A DNA stretch of 12,511 nucleotides from an uncultured Rhodospirillaceae bacterium (GTDB lineage: Bacteria > Pseudomonadota > Alphaproteobacteria > Rhodospirillales > UBA2165): contig CAJXJM010000031.1 of the NCBI GenBank assembly GCA_913054205.1, forward strand, positions 1-12,511. The letters are read 5' to 3'. Below the pieces are notes generated by a model. That model saw only the letters and a program-made list of their open reading frames with translations. It was not told where the DNA came from and did not search any database. This document shows, piece after piece, positions 1 to 7,035 of this stretch. Each line of letters begins with the position of its first letter. Within the stretch, counting starts at the first letter, position 1. Made by a program: the position numbers and the translations under genes.

Positions 1-876
1 ACGCCGCACACCCATGCCACTATTCGGAAATATCTCGACCGCGGCGAAAAAGAGATGCCGATTGCCATCGTGTTCGGCATTCCACCGGCTTACGAAATTA
101 TGGGCAATTTTTCTGGCCTCCATATGGATTTATGGGGCGAGATGGAAATGGTCGGCACCATCATGGATATGGATATCGAAATGGTGCCGTGTGAAACCAT
201 CCCACTAACAGTACCAGCTCACGCTGAGATTGTTGTTGAGGCGACGATAGATTTATCCAGCCAAACCGATGTCGGGGTAGGGGTTTCGCCGTCAATGTAT
301 TATCTGCCTAAAACAGCGACTTTACCGGATATGGACATTCTCGCGATTACGATGCGGAAAGACCGACCGATCTATCGCAATCATCAAACGACGCCGGATA
401 CCGACCACCAGACCTTGCCGCGTCTTTGTCATGAGGCGATATTGTATAACCGGCTGACCGAGATCGGCGTTAAAGTCCATGATGTGCAATTTCCGACCTG
501 GGGGGCAGCGCTGTCCTGTATCATTCAACTGGAAGCGCCCCGCGAAGGTTTTATCAATGACGCGCTGATGCAGGCGATGGGCGCGCCGTGGCTGAACACA
601 AAGATGGTGGTGGCTGTCAGTCCAGATACGGATATAAGCAATGCTCAAGAAGTCTATCACGCCATCGCCACCCGCTGTGATCCATCCAGGGATATAATCA
701 TTGTTGATAACACACGAGGATCGCCTTTTGATCCATCGGGTGAGCCGATAGATGCCTTTTGGCGGACGGTCGGCAAAATTGGCATCGACGCCACGGCAAA
801 ATCACGAAACCTCGCAGACCACGAACGCGCCTGGCCGCTCAATTGGGGCAAAGTTGATTTGAACGATTATCTATAA
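1..876 (+). CDS. UbiD-family decarboxylase, C-terminal part (5' end outside window)
   Basis: The frame is open from base 1 and ends at TAA 874-876, giving 291 residues of a protein that begins upstream (the family is usually about 450-500 residues). UbiD enzymes are prenylated-FMN-dependent (de)carboxylases of aromatic or unsaturated acids. Family marks seen: RGEKEMPIAIVFG near residues 14-26, VPAHAEIVVEA near 71-81, ATRCDPSRDIIIVDNT near 223-238 and the C-terminal GIDATAK. The segment that in E. coli UbiD reads as a GPYGDHTGYY-type motif is here DVGVGVSPSMYYLP, so this is a divergent branch and the substrate cannot be named. The ATG at 55 is internal. It ends inside the ribosome site of the AhpD-like gene, so the two are surely co-transcribed. 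No UbiX-type flavin prenyltransferase gene is in the window. Confidence 0.88.
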   Translation, partial: TPHTHATIRKYLDRGEKEMPIAIVFGIPPAYEIMGNFSGLHMDLWGEMEMVGTIMDMDIEMVPCETIPLTVPAHAEIVVEATIDLSSQTDVGVGVSPSMYYLPKTATLPDMDILAITMRKDRPIYRNHQTTPDTDHQTLPRLCHEAILYNRLTEIGVKVHDVQFPTWGAALSCIIQLEAPREGFINDALMQAMGAPWLNTKMVVAVSPDTDISNAQEVYHAIATRCDPSRDIIIVDNTRGSPFDPSGEPIDAFWRTVGKIGIDATAKSRNLADHERAWPLNWGKVDLNDYL

Positions 877-881
877 GGAGG
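875..881 (+). promoter_or_regulatory. Strong Shine-Dalgarno of the AhpD-like gene
   Basis: AAGGAGG overlaps the UbiD stop codon (TAA 874-876) and lies 6 bases before the ATG at 888. It is a full anti-SD match and supports strong, coupled translation. Confidence 0.8.
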
Positions 882-887
882 AATGTT

Positions 888-1508
888 ATGACGTTACCAA
901 CACCGAGACTAACAGAAGAAAAAGAACCGTTTATTCCCTACGTAGAAGAGAAGGATTACCCTGAAGAATTATTACCGGTTCTTGATCCCTACAAAGAACG
1001 TATGGGGTTTATTCCAAATGCGCTGAAATTATATATGCATCGGCCTGAGATATCCGGGACGCTGTGGAGCCTGAACAGCAAAATCATGCGCGATCCGTCT
1101 TCGACTCTCGATCAAGAACTCAAGCGTAAACTTGCCGTCGTTGCGTGTAAGATTAATGGCTGCACCTATTGCACCGCCCATTCCTGCGGCATGTTGCTGA
1201 ATGATGGCGAAGATGGTGCCGAAGGTTGGGATATTGGCGAGGACGGGCTGGCAGAATTGCTCACAAATCCTCAGCCGGAGGATGATTTCGAAAAAGCCTG
1301 CTTCGATTATGTTCAAGCCGCCTCCTTTGATCCGACAGATGTACCGGATGAGGTGCTGGAAAATCTGAAAATGAATTTGACGCCGGCCCAGATCGTTGAA
1401 TTATCCTGCGTTGTGGGTTTTTGGAAGATGTACAATACGATCCATGACAGTTTGCATATTCCCTTGGAGCAGCGATTGCTTGGTGTATCAGGCTACGTTG
1501 ACATTTAA
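888..1508 (+). CDS. AhpD / carboxymuconolactone decarboxylase-like protein
   Basis: This 206-residue cytosolic protein is probably a thiol peroxidase-like member of the AhpD/CMD superfamily. The family signature is NGCTYCTAHSC at residues 90-100: redox pair Cys92-x-x-Cys95, followed by His98. Classical AhpD has CxxCxxxH; here the His is one residue closer and is followed by Ser99 and an extra Cys100. Glu77, in DQELKRKLAVV, is the likely partner acid of the helix before the motif. The start is fixed by the AAGGAGG at 875-881. The gene lies 11 bases after the UbiD gene, and its TAA abuts the ATG of the MarR gene. In this family members act either as peroxidase partners or as true lactone decarboxylases. 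The Cys pair favours the redox role, but the substrate is unknown. Confidence 0.85.
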   Translation: MTLPTPRLTEEKEPFIPYVEEKDYPEELLPVLDPYKERMGFIPNALKLYMHRPEISGTLWSLNSKIMRDPSSTLDQELKRKLAVVACKINGCTYCTAHSCGMLLNDGEDGAEGWDIGEDGLAELLTNPQPEDDFEKACFDYVQAASFDPTDVPDEVLENLKMNLTPAQIVELSCVVGFWKMYNTIHDSLHIPLEQRLLGVSGYVDI

Positions 1509-2015
1509 ATGCAATTTCAAACAACCAATCGTGCTGAATTGCTGGAGCAGGGCTCGGACGCCCGCTTCCGGCAGTTGGTCTATGACCTGTTCACTCTCTC
1601 AACACATATGCAAAACGTGCGCGATCATATTGCCGGTCACATCGGAGTTTCCGGGCCGCAATACAGCATCATAATGGCTATTGCAGAGATGCAGGGCGAC
1701 ATTGGCGTGAGCGTCAAACGAATTGCGGAGCATCTTCATGTGAGCGGCGCATTCGTGACGGCGGAAACAGGTAAACTGAATAAAGCGGGGTTTCTGGATA
1801 AAAATCAGAACCCCGAAGATCGCCGCGGCGTGCGATTGACACTATCCCTCAAAGGGCTTCAGGAAATCGAGAAGATTTTGCCGGAATTAAATCGAATAAA
1901 TGAGGTGTTCTTTGGAAATTTGAGCCAGCAGGAATTTTTGGCACTGTCTTCCATTGCCGCCAGCATGATCAAACCTGCCCAACAGGCAATAAAGAATACG
2001 GCGACTGATGAGTGA
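1509..2015 (+). CDS. MarR-family transcriptional regulator
   Basis: This 168-residue protein has the MarR winged-helix layout. Helix 1 and the dimer region are at about 16-45, the helix-turn-helix at about 67-94 (VSVKRIAEHLHVSGAFVTAE), the wing with the typical EDRRGVRLTLS at 103-113, and a C-terminal dimerisation helix at about 120-160. MarR proteins are dimeric repressors or activators, often responding to phenolic ligands or oxidants. The ATG directly follows the stop of the AhpD-like gene with no spacing and no clear Shine-Dalgarno, so translation is probably coupled. Its place at the end of the UbiD-AhpD operon suggests that it controls this operon, which is inference. It ends with TGA at 2013-2015. 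Confidence 0.85.
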   Translation: MQFQTTNRAELLEQGSDARFRQLVYDLFTLSTHMQNVRDHIAGHIGVSGPQYSIIMAIAEMQGDIGVSVKRIAEHLHVSGAFVTAETGKLNKAGFLDKNQNPEDRRGVRLTLSLKGLQEIEKILPELNRINEVFFGNLSQQEFLALSSIAASMIKPAQQAIKNTATDE

Positions 2016-2093
2016 CATTTCCAACCTTGTATGTTAGATAAATTCCAAAGTTAAATTTGTGAAATTTTTGACGCTTTTTAATAGGAAAGAATC

Positions 2094-2879
2094 ATGCTTG
2101 CTGTCGTATCACCTGCGAAAAAGATGGATTTTGAAAAGCTCAGCCGTCCCTTGCCACACACGGACCCAGATTTTCTGGGTGATACCCGACATTTAGTTGC
2201 GACGGCGAGGAAACTAAAAAAGTCTGACATTCAGCAGCTGATGAATCTCAGTGATGACTTAACCGATTTGAACTACAAAAGATTTAAAGCCTTTTCGTCC
2301 AAGCCTTCAACGGACAACGCCAAGCAGGCGGTGATGGCCTTTGCCGGTGATACCTATATTGGCTTGGATTCAGCGACGCTCAATGAAAGTGATCTGGATT
2401 ACGCCCAGGATCATTTGCGTATTTTGTCAGGCCTGTATGGAATGTTACGTCCTCTTGATCTGATCCAGCCTTACCGTCTTGAAATGGGCCGAAGGTTGGC
2501 GAATAAGCGCGGTGAAGATCTCTATGATTTCTGGGGTGATAAACTCGCTAAAGCCATAAACAAAGCAGTCAAAACCCATCAGGATTCAGCGGTTATTAAT
2601 TTGGCGTCGAATGAGTATTTTAAGGCTGCCAGCCAGAAGCTGATTAAATCACCTGTCATCACACCGGTGTTTAAAGAAATCAAAGGCGACAAAGCCAGTG
2701 TCATTGGATTCCTGGCGAAAAAGGCGCGCGGCACGATGGCGCGCTATATCATTCAAAATCGCATAGAGACAGCGCAAGAACTGAAGTCTTTTGCGGAAGA
2801 TCGTTTTAAGTTTCAGCCCGAACAATCCGACGAGACCAAATGGGTGTTTTCGAGAAAATTCATCCCCGTCGGAGGTTAA
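2094..2879 (+). CDS. yaaA: YaaA, peroxide stress resistance protein (UPF0246/DUF328)
   Basis: The 261 residues match the length of E. coli YaaA (258). Family marks: N-terminal MLAVVSPAKKMDFE, PLDLIQPYRLEMGRRL near 119-134, LYDFWGDKLAKAI, INLASNEYFKA, and the basic C-terminal segment KKARGTMARYIIQNR near 209-223. In E. coli YaaA limits damage from free iron during hydrogen peroxide stress, and a DNA-binding fold has been described. The Shine-Dalgarno AGGAAAG at 2083-2089 supports the ATG at 2094. The 78 bases upstream are AT-rich and could hold a promoter, but I see no strong consensus boxes. The next gene starts 4 bases after its stop, so they form an operon. The neighbouring thiol-redox AhpD-like gene fits a peroxide theme. 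Confidence 0.92.
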   Translation: MLAVVSPAKKMDFEKLSRPLPHTDPDFLGDTRHLVATARKLKKSDIQQLMNLSDDLTDLNYKRFKAFSSKPSTDNAKQAVMAFAGDTYIGLDSATLNESDLDYAQDHLRILSGLYGMLRPLDLIQPYRLEMGRRLANKRGEDLYDFWGDKLAKAINKAVKTHQDSAVINLASNEYFKAASQKLIKSPVITPVFKEIKGDKASVIGFLAKKARGTMARYIIQNRIETAQELKSFAEDRFKFQPEQSDETKWVFSRKFIPVGG

Positions 2880-2883
2880 TTGA

Positions 2884-3849
2884 GTGAAACTTGTCACCAT
2901 TGATTCTCTACCAAATCCGCATGTCGGCGTTTTGGTTGATGCCGATTCTGTTCTTGATCTTGCTGCCTTAAAAGCCGTTCTACCTCTTGCCAATCTGGTC
3001 CCCAATTCAATGCGGGAAGTATTGGAAGCTGGTGAAGCTGGGCTTGATGCCGTGGCGCATTGCCTCGCCCAAGTCGACAGCATGGCCGCAGATGAGAAAA
3101 CGATATTGTCAGAGGCTGGCATTTTGAGCGCATTGGATGAAGTTCCGCTATTAGCGCCTGTGCCCAATCCGAAGCTTATCCTGTCGGTTGGTCTAAATTA
3201 CTGGAAACATCTGGAAGAAATGGCAGGTACGCCGACGCCAAAACATCCTGCTGCCTTTATCAAAACCAGAGATTCACTTTCCGGTTCCGGAAGTCCGATC
3301 GTGGTGCCATCACAATGTCCAGATATGATTGATTACGAGGGCGAGCTTTGCTTCGTCTTCGGTCGCCAATGTCATAATGTAACTGCCGAGGAAGCGATGG
3401 ATTACGTCGTTGGCTATACCATCGCCAATGATGTATCGGCGCTGAATTGGGTTGGAGAGGTGTTTTCTGCGGACGGAACATTCCCCGCCATTCATTCTTG
3501 GGAGCGCAATATCAACGGCAAGCAATTACCTGGATTTACACCCTGTGGTCCGGTTCTTGTGACTAAAGACGAAATTGATGATCCAAATAAATTGCAAATG
3601 ACCACGACTTTGAATGGCGAGGTGATGCAGTCCACCAGCACGGATGATATGATTTTCCAACTCCCGGAACTCATTTCTTATTTTTCGCAGTGGTATCAGT
3701 TTCATCCCGGTGACATCGTGACGACGGGCACGCCGGCAGGCGTAGGGTTTGGCCGCGATCCAAAGGTGTTCATGAAACCGGGTGATGTGGTGGAGGTTGA
3801 AGTTGAGGGAATCGGAAAACTCTCTAACACCATCGTAGAAACAAATTAA
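2884..3849 (+). CDS. Fumarylacetoacetate hydrolase (FAH) family protein
   Basis: This 321-residue enzyme has an N-terminal cap of about 90 residues and the FAH catalytic domain (about 95-318). FAH-family proteins hydrolyse or decarboxylate C-C bonds of oxo-acids, or hydrate them, using Mg2+ or Mn2+. Metal-ligand motif DYEGEL is at 150-155 (Glu152, Glu154), with Asp183 in ANDVSA, and the family hallmark TTGTPAGVGFG is at 280-290. Most relatives continue ANDVSARDLQ, whereas this one reads ANDVSALNW, so the usual Arg-Asp is missing, and the segment 191-213 differs from the common GKSFD type. The start is a GTG with GGAGG at 2871-2875, 8 bases upstream and inside the end of yaaA. The exact reaction is unknown; a link with the upstream UbiD/AhpD genes is inference. 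Confidence 0.88.
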   Translation: MKLVTIDSLPNPHVGVLVDADSVLDLAALKAVLPLANLVPNSMREVLEAGEAGLDAVAHCLAQVDSMAADEKTILSEAGILSALDEVPLLAPVPNPKLILSVGLNYWKHLEEMAGTPTPKHPAAFIKTRDSLSGSGSPIVVPSQCPDMIDYEGELCFVFGRQCHNVTAEEAMDYVVGYTIANDVSALNWVGEVFSADGTFPAIHSWERNINGKQLPGFTPCGPVLVTKDEIDDPNKLQMTTTLNGEVMQSTSTDDMIFQLPELISYFSQWYQFHPGDIVTTGTPAGVGFGRDPKVFMKPGDVVEVEVEGIGKLSNTIVETN

Positions 3850-3855
3850 GTTTTT

Positions 3856-4326
3856 TCAGCCGGTTGGCGATGTCAGACGATGATAGGCGAAGATAATATC
3901 GTTTAGAATTTTTTCAGAATCGAAGTCAGGGTGAATATCCAGCCATTTTGTTGCGCCATTTAGTTCCGAGAATACGCCGTGCTCAATGTTCGGGATTCCC
4001 GCTATCAATTTTATCACGCCATCGAAGTAATCAATCACGTCTTCGTCAAAAATACATGCCAACTTAATCTTTCCAAATTGTGAAAAAATATTTCCCAATC
4101 GTGATTGATTTTGCTCTTCCGTTGCACCGTTTTTTTCGTTTAGTGGATTTGAAAATGCAGGTGGAACTTCTTCGCGCTGGTCGATGAGCAAACGCTGGCC
4201 TTTAGAGAATTCGTCATGCTGTAGGATCTCCTCGAGTTGCTCACACAAATCCGCCGACGTGACGCGCCCGATGTGGCGAATAAAAATAACATCGACAGCA
4301 CGGTCAATTTTATAAAAATACGGCAT
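3856..4326 (-). CDS. STAS/SpoIIAA-like domain protein, function unknown
   Basis: This 156-residue protein has no signal peptide or membrane segment. The pattern resembles the small SpoIIAA/STAS-like proteins of proteobacteria: beta strand VDVIFIRHIG, then RVTSADLCEQLEEIL (21-35), a strand LLIDQREEV (46-54), a second strand KIKLACIFDEDV (86-97), and a final VFSELNGATKWL (118-129). I recognise the fold type rather than a named family. ATG 4326 was chosen because the protein then begins MPYFYKID like relatives; an in-frame TTG at 4353 would add nine residues. Neither has a convincing Shine-Dalgarno, which may be explained by coupling to the short ORF overlapping its start. It probably shares a transcript with the MarR-like gene upstream at 4437-4814. 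Its stop lies only 6 bases from the stop of the convergent FAH gene. Confidence 0.7.
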   Translation of the reverse strand: MPYFYKIDRAVDVIFIRHIGRVTSADLCEQLEEILQHDEFSKGQRLLIDQREEVPPAFSNPLNEKNGATEEQNQSRLGNIFSQFGKIKLACIFDEDVIDYFDGVIKLIAGIPNIEHGVFSELNGATKWLDIHPDFDSEKILNDIIFAYHRLTSPTG

Positions 4327-4417
4327 CGAGGGAAATATTTGTCCTGAACACAAGTAGGGTTACATAAGACTTTATATGGTTATCTTCTTGCACTATTTGA
4401 AGGGCTTTCATGGTCAT
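4310..4417 (-). CDS. Possible 35-codon ORF overlapping the start of the STAS-like gene
   Basis: On the - strand an ATG at 4417 is preceded by AAGGTGG (positions 4429-4423), one mismatch from the ideal Shine-Dalgarno at a 5-base spacing. The frame runs 35 codons (MTMKALQIVQEDNH...) to a TAA at 4310-4312. It begins 19 bases after the MarR-like gene and overlaps the start of the STAS-like gene by 17 bases in another frame. The STAS-like ATG lacks its own ribosome site, so this could be a coupling or leader ORF. No protein family is recognised; a chance ORF remains possible. Confidence 0.25.
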   Translation of the reverse strand: MTMKALQIVQEDNHIKSYVTLLVFRTNISLDAVFL

Positions 4418-4436
4418 TCTGCCCACCTTAAGTCGT

Positions 4437-4814
4437 TTATCGAAATTCCTGAATACGTTGCATTGCTTTTTCATTTGCACCCATCGATTCTGTAATCCAA
4501 TCGTCTAAAAACTTAACTGCGAGTTGTGTAATCAACACCCGAATTTCACTTTTTTTCTCTTCTATCGAGACCCAGCCGAGAATTTCCATGTTGGACAAGC
4601 GACGACGAATGGTGCGCCGGGGCGCATCAAGTATATTGGATAGCGAACTGACATTAATTCCCCGATTTCCGCCATCTTCTTCGGCATCTCGCAGAATAAT
4701 CAATATCTCGAATCCAAATTCTCCCAAATCTCCAAAGACTTTTCTGCGGTGTGCCGCTTCATTCAATTGGAGTTTTCGGAAAAGTTGTATGTGTTTTTTG
4801 GTAGCACTAATCAT
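4437..4814 (-). CDS. Small MarR-like winged-helix DNA-binding protein
   Basis: This 125-residue protein has a predicted helix-turn-helix at about 54-77 (NVSSLSNILDAPRRTIRRRL), followed by the recognition-helix end and a short wing (GWVSIEEKKSEIRVLIT, 80-96), then a C-terminal helix. The layout is that of MarR-type regulators, but both the N-terminal dimer region and the C-terminal helix are short. The basic stretch PRRTIRRRLS is a good DNA-contact candidate. The ATG at 4814 has no clear Shine-Dalgarno. It is divergent from the 2-hydroxyacid dehydrogenase gene across 342 bases and upstream of the STAS-like gene on the same strand, so it may regulate either. Its target and ligand cannot be read from the sequence. 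Confidence 0.7.
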   Translation of the reverse strand: MISATKKHIQLFRKLQLNEAAHRRKVFGDLGEFGFEILIILRDAEEDGGNRGINVSSLSNILDAPRRTIRRRLSNMEILGWVSIEEKKSEIRVLITQLAVKFLDDWITESMGANEKAMQRIQEFR

Positions 4815-5156
4815 TACAATTATTCAATTTTGTACTCTGGGTAGCATATACCCCAAGACTATCGACATGCACGGTAGTGTGAAAGCCAGCAATGTGGCCA
4901 ATTCGCCCACAATTTAGACAACGCATACAGAAATAGATAAGCATTGCAAGGTTACAAAATAAGCACCTATGTCTGCTAATTGCGCATATCTAACATGCAA
5001 TTTTAACATCCGCTGAAATATACTATCAATAATTGAAAATCAATACACTATACTATTTATTAATGCAATTTAATTTGAGCCTTTACGCTTCGGGCTTGGT
5101 CTATAAACTTGTGCTGAATATACGTACAAAAGATGGTTTTCGAGAAGGAATAGAAG
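4815..5156. other. AT-rich divergent intergenic region
   Basis: This 342-base stretch has no supportable gene. It should carry promoters for the - strand MarR-like gene and the + strand dehydrogenase operon. For the latter a weak pair is TTGGTC (5096-5101) and TATACG (5119-5124) with 17-base spacing. At 5026-5044 three TCAAT/ATTGA half-sites follow one another, and CAATTATT recurs at 4817-4824 next to the MarR-like start. The Shine-Dalgarno of the dehydrogenase is AAGGAA at 5145-5150. Confidence 0.6.
5026..5044. repeat. Clustered TCAAT/ATTGA half-sites, possible regulator operator
   Basis: TCAAT (5026-5030), one base, ATTGA (5032-5036), three bases, TCAAT (5040-5044): two overlapping small palindromes sharing the middle half-site. 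The spot lies between a MarR-like gene and the divergent dehydrogenase operon. MarR sites are often short AT-rich palindromes, but in AT-rich DNA such an arrangement may be chance. Confidence 0.3.
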
Positions 5157-6215
5157 TTGGAAAAACCGAAGGTGTTTATATATACGCCGGTCGATGAAAC
5201 AGGCGAATCTCACCGCCAGTTAGAGGCAGCCGGTTGTGAGCTCAAACTCAGCGATATTTCATGGCATAATTTAGATGGCGACATGAACATTATCGATGAT
5301 GTCGATGTAGATACCTCAGCATTGCTGGGTGTTGCAGTGCGCAAGATTCCGATCACGCGAGAAGTTATGCTTAAATCCCCCAATCTGCGCATTGTCGCAA
5401 AATATACGGTCGGCACAGATGATGTCGATGTTGATGCGGCGACCGAACTTGGCATTCTCGTCACCCATTGTCCCACCGAAGCAAATTGGTCAGGCGTTGC
5501 AGAAGGCACGATGGCAATGATGCTGACGCTTCTCAAAAAGATAAGAGAAAAAGATCAATTTGTTAAAGAAGGAGGATGGCGGGATCAAAGTCTGCAAGGA
5601 ACCTATTTAGGCCGTCGACAGGACGGATATGGCGGCATTACAATCGGTATTATTGGGCTTGGCAGAATCGGTTCGCGTTTGGCGGATTTATTGGCACCAT
5701 GGCGGGTGCGCATAATTGCATATGACCCCTATAAAGGTGACCAACAGTTCATTCATCACGACGTAGAACGGGTCGAATTGGACCAATTGCTGGCCGATTC
5801 GGATGTTGTCACCCTGCATACCAATCTCACCAAAGAAACCCGAAAATTCATGGGCCAAGCTGAATTCTCCAAAATGAAAGAAACTGCTTATTTGCTCAAC
5901 GCCTCCCGCGGAGCAGTGGTTGATGAAGATGCTTTGTTCGATGCTTTAGACAAAGATCAAATCGCTGGCGCTGCGATAGATGTATTTGAGGAAGAGCCTC
6001 TCCCCAAACAATCGGCGTTGCTCGGGCTCGGCAATAAAATTTTGCTATCGCCCCATGTGATTACTTTTAATATTGGTGCTGGCCTGACAACCGCCTTGCC
6101 GTGGGCGACCGAGCATGTCATTCAAGCGATGAAGGGCGAGGTGCCGGAACATGTCTATAACGAAGATGTGGTTGATCGGTGGGTTGAGCGCTTCGGTGGT
6201 CAAAACCTACTGTAG
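5157..6215 (+). CDS. D-isomer-specific 2-hydroxyacid dehydrogenase
   Basis: This 352-residue NAD-dependent oxidoreductase of the D-2-hydroxyacid dehydrogenase family (phosphoglycerate dehydrogenase/CtBP-like) interconverts a D-2-hydroxy acid and a 2-oxo acid. The substrate domain is at about 1-115 and 310-352, with the nucleotide domain between. Rossmann motif GLGRIG is at 167-172, with Asp190 in IIAYDPY at the end of the next strand, favouring NAD over NADP. The catalytic set is present: Arg251 (NASRGAVVDEDAL), Glu280 (DVFEEEPLP) and His300 (LLSPHVITFN). TAYLLNASRG is the usual strand before Arg. The start is a TTG with AAGGAA at 5145-5150, 6 bases upstream; no ATG fits better. The alpha/beta hydrolase follows after 13 bases, so the two form an operon. 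Physiological substrate unknown. Confidence 0.92.
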   Translation: MEKPKVFIYTPVDETGESHRQLEAAGCELKLSDISWHNLDGDMNIIDDVDVDTSALLGVAVRKIPITREVMLKSPNLRIVAKYTVGTDDVDVDAATELGILVTHCPTEANWSGVAEGTMAMMLTLLKKIREKDQFVKEGGWRDQSLQGTYLGRRQDGYGGITIGIIGLGRIGSRLADLLAPWRVRIIAYDPYKGDQQFIHHDVERVELDQLLADSDVVTLHTNLTKETRKFMGQAEFSKMKETAYLLNASRGAVVDEDALFDALDKDQIAGAAIDVFEEEPLPKQSALLGLGNKILLSPHVITFNIGAGLTTALPWATEHVIQAMKGEVPEHVYNEDVVDRWVERFGGQNLL

Positions 6216-6228
6216 CTAGGAGCCAAAA

Positions 6229-7035
6229 GTGCCTACCCTCAATTGCGACGGTGTAACCGTCAATTTTCACGATGTTGGTTCCGGTGAGCCGATTGTTCTC
6301 ATTCATTGCTCCTCTAGTTCTCATCGCCAGTGGCGTGGTCTATGGGAGCTTCTTCAAGATGACTATCGTGTCGTTGCAGTCGATATGCTGGGTTGGGGCG
6401 GTACGGATGCCTGGACAAACACAGAAGGTTTTTTGCTGGATGATGAAATTGCCCTCCTGAACGCAATTACCAAAGACATAGATAGTGAGTTTCACCTGGT
6501 CGGTCACTCCTATGGGGGAACCATAGCCAATCATTTGGCGATGACGTCGCCAGAAAAAATCAAATCTCTGACTTTAATCGAGCCGATGCTTGGTTGGTTT
6601 CTTGATCCGGAAACCGAAAGTGCCGCCTATAACGAAATTCGAAATGTGGCTGAATTTTTCTGGGATTGTGTAGCTGCTGGAAAATCTGAAGAAGGTATTC
6701 AACACTATTTTGATTACTGGAATGGCCCGGGCGCTTGGGAGAGTCTTGATGAAAATCTGGTGGCCTATGTTTTGACAGGGGCGCAGAAAAATGTTCACGA
6801 ATTTGAAGTCATTTTTGGTGGTGGTGAGGGCTTAGCGTTACCCGAAACCTTCAATAAACCGACTTTGTTGGTGGGCGGAAAAAAATCAAAAAAGCCAACG
6901 CTTCGAGTGCTCGAAATTTTAGAAAACCGCTTTCCTGATGTGCGAAAACGGTTAATTGACGGCGCTGGCCATATGTCACCGATCACGCATAGCGATCAAA
7001 TCAACAAGGTTATTCAGAAATTTATTGTCGGCTAG
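6229..7035 (+). CDS. Alpha/beta hydrolase
   Basis: This 268-residue cytosolic alpha/beta-fold hydrolase has its nucleophile elbow GHSYGG at 92-97 (Ser94) and His248 in GAGHMSP. The oxyanion segment reads HCSSSSHRQW (26-35) instead of the common HGxxG. No Asp is present after strand 7 (LLVGGKKSKKP), the usual acid position; Glu118 after strand 6 (LIEPML) is the likely replacement, an arrangement I recall from relatives with the HxSxSSxRQW pattern. The start is GTG, set by AGGAG at 6218-6222 with 6-base spacing. It is co-transcribed with the hydroxyacid dehydrogenase, which suggests consecutive steps on an ester, thioester or lactone of a hydroxy acid (inference). Its TAG shares bases with the TAG of the convergent gpt. 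Confidence 0.88.
   Translation: MPTLNCDGVTVNFHDVGSGEPIVLIHCSSSSHRQWRGLWELLQDDYRVVAVDMLGWGGTDAWTNTEGFLLDDEIALLNAITKDIDSEFHLVGHSYGGTIANHLAMTSPEKIKSLTLIEPMLGWFLDPETESAAYNEIRNVAEFFWDCVAAGKSEEGIQHYFDYWNGPGAWESLDENLVAYVLTGAQKNVHEFEVIFGGGEGLALPETFNKPTLLVGGKKSKKPTLRVLEILENRFPDVRKRLIDGAGHMSPITHSDQINKVIQKFIVG

Noticed and set aside
2027..2056. TTGTAT-N18-TTAAAT as a yaaA promoter
   Set aside because: Both boxes are weak matches (3/6 and 4/6) in AT-rich DNA, not enough for a feature.
2013..2093. TGA at the end of the first MarR gene as another Sec codon
   Set aside because: The reading frame after it stops within a few codons and adds nothing conserved; the MarR protein is already full length.
3849..3875. 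T-run and GCC/GGC near the FAH stop as a terminator
   Set aside because: On the + strand the T-run lies before the short 3-base stem, not after it, and on the other strand it becomes an A-run within the stop region, so it does not form an intrinsic terminator in either direction.
4588..4917. 109-codon + strand ORF opposite the small MarR-like gene
   Set aside because: It is largely antisense to a winged-helix gene, runs into AT-rich intergenic DNA, and shows no domain.
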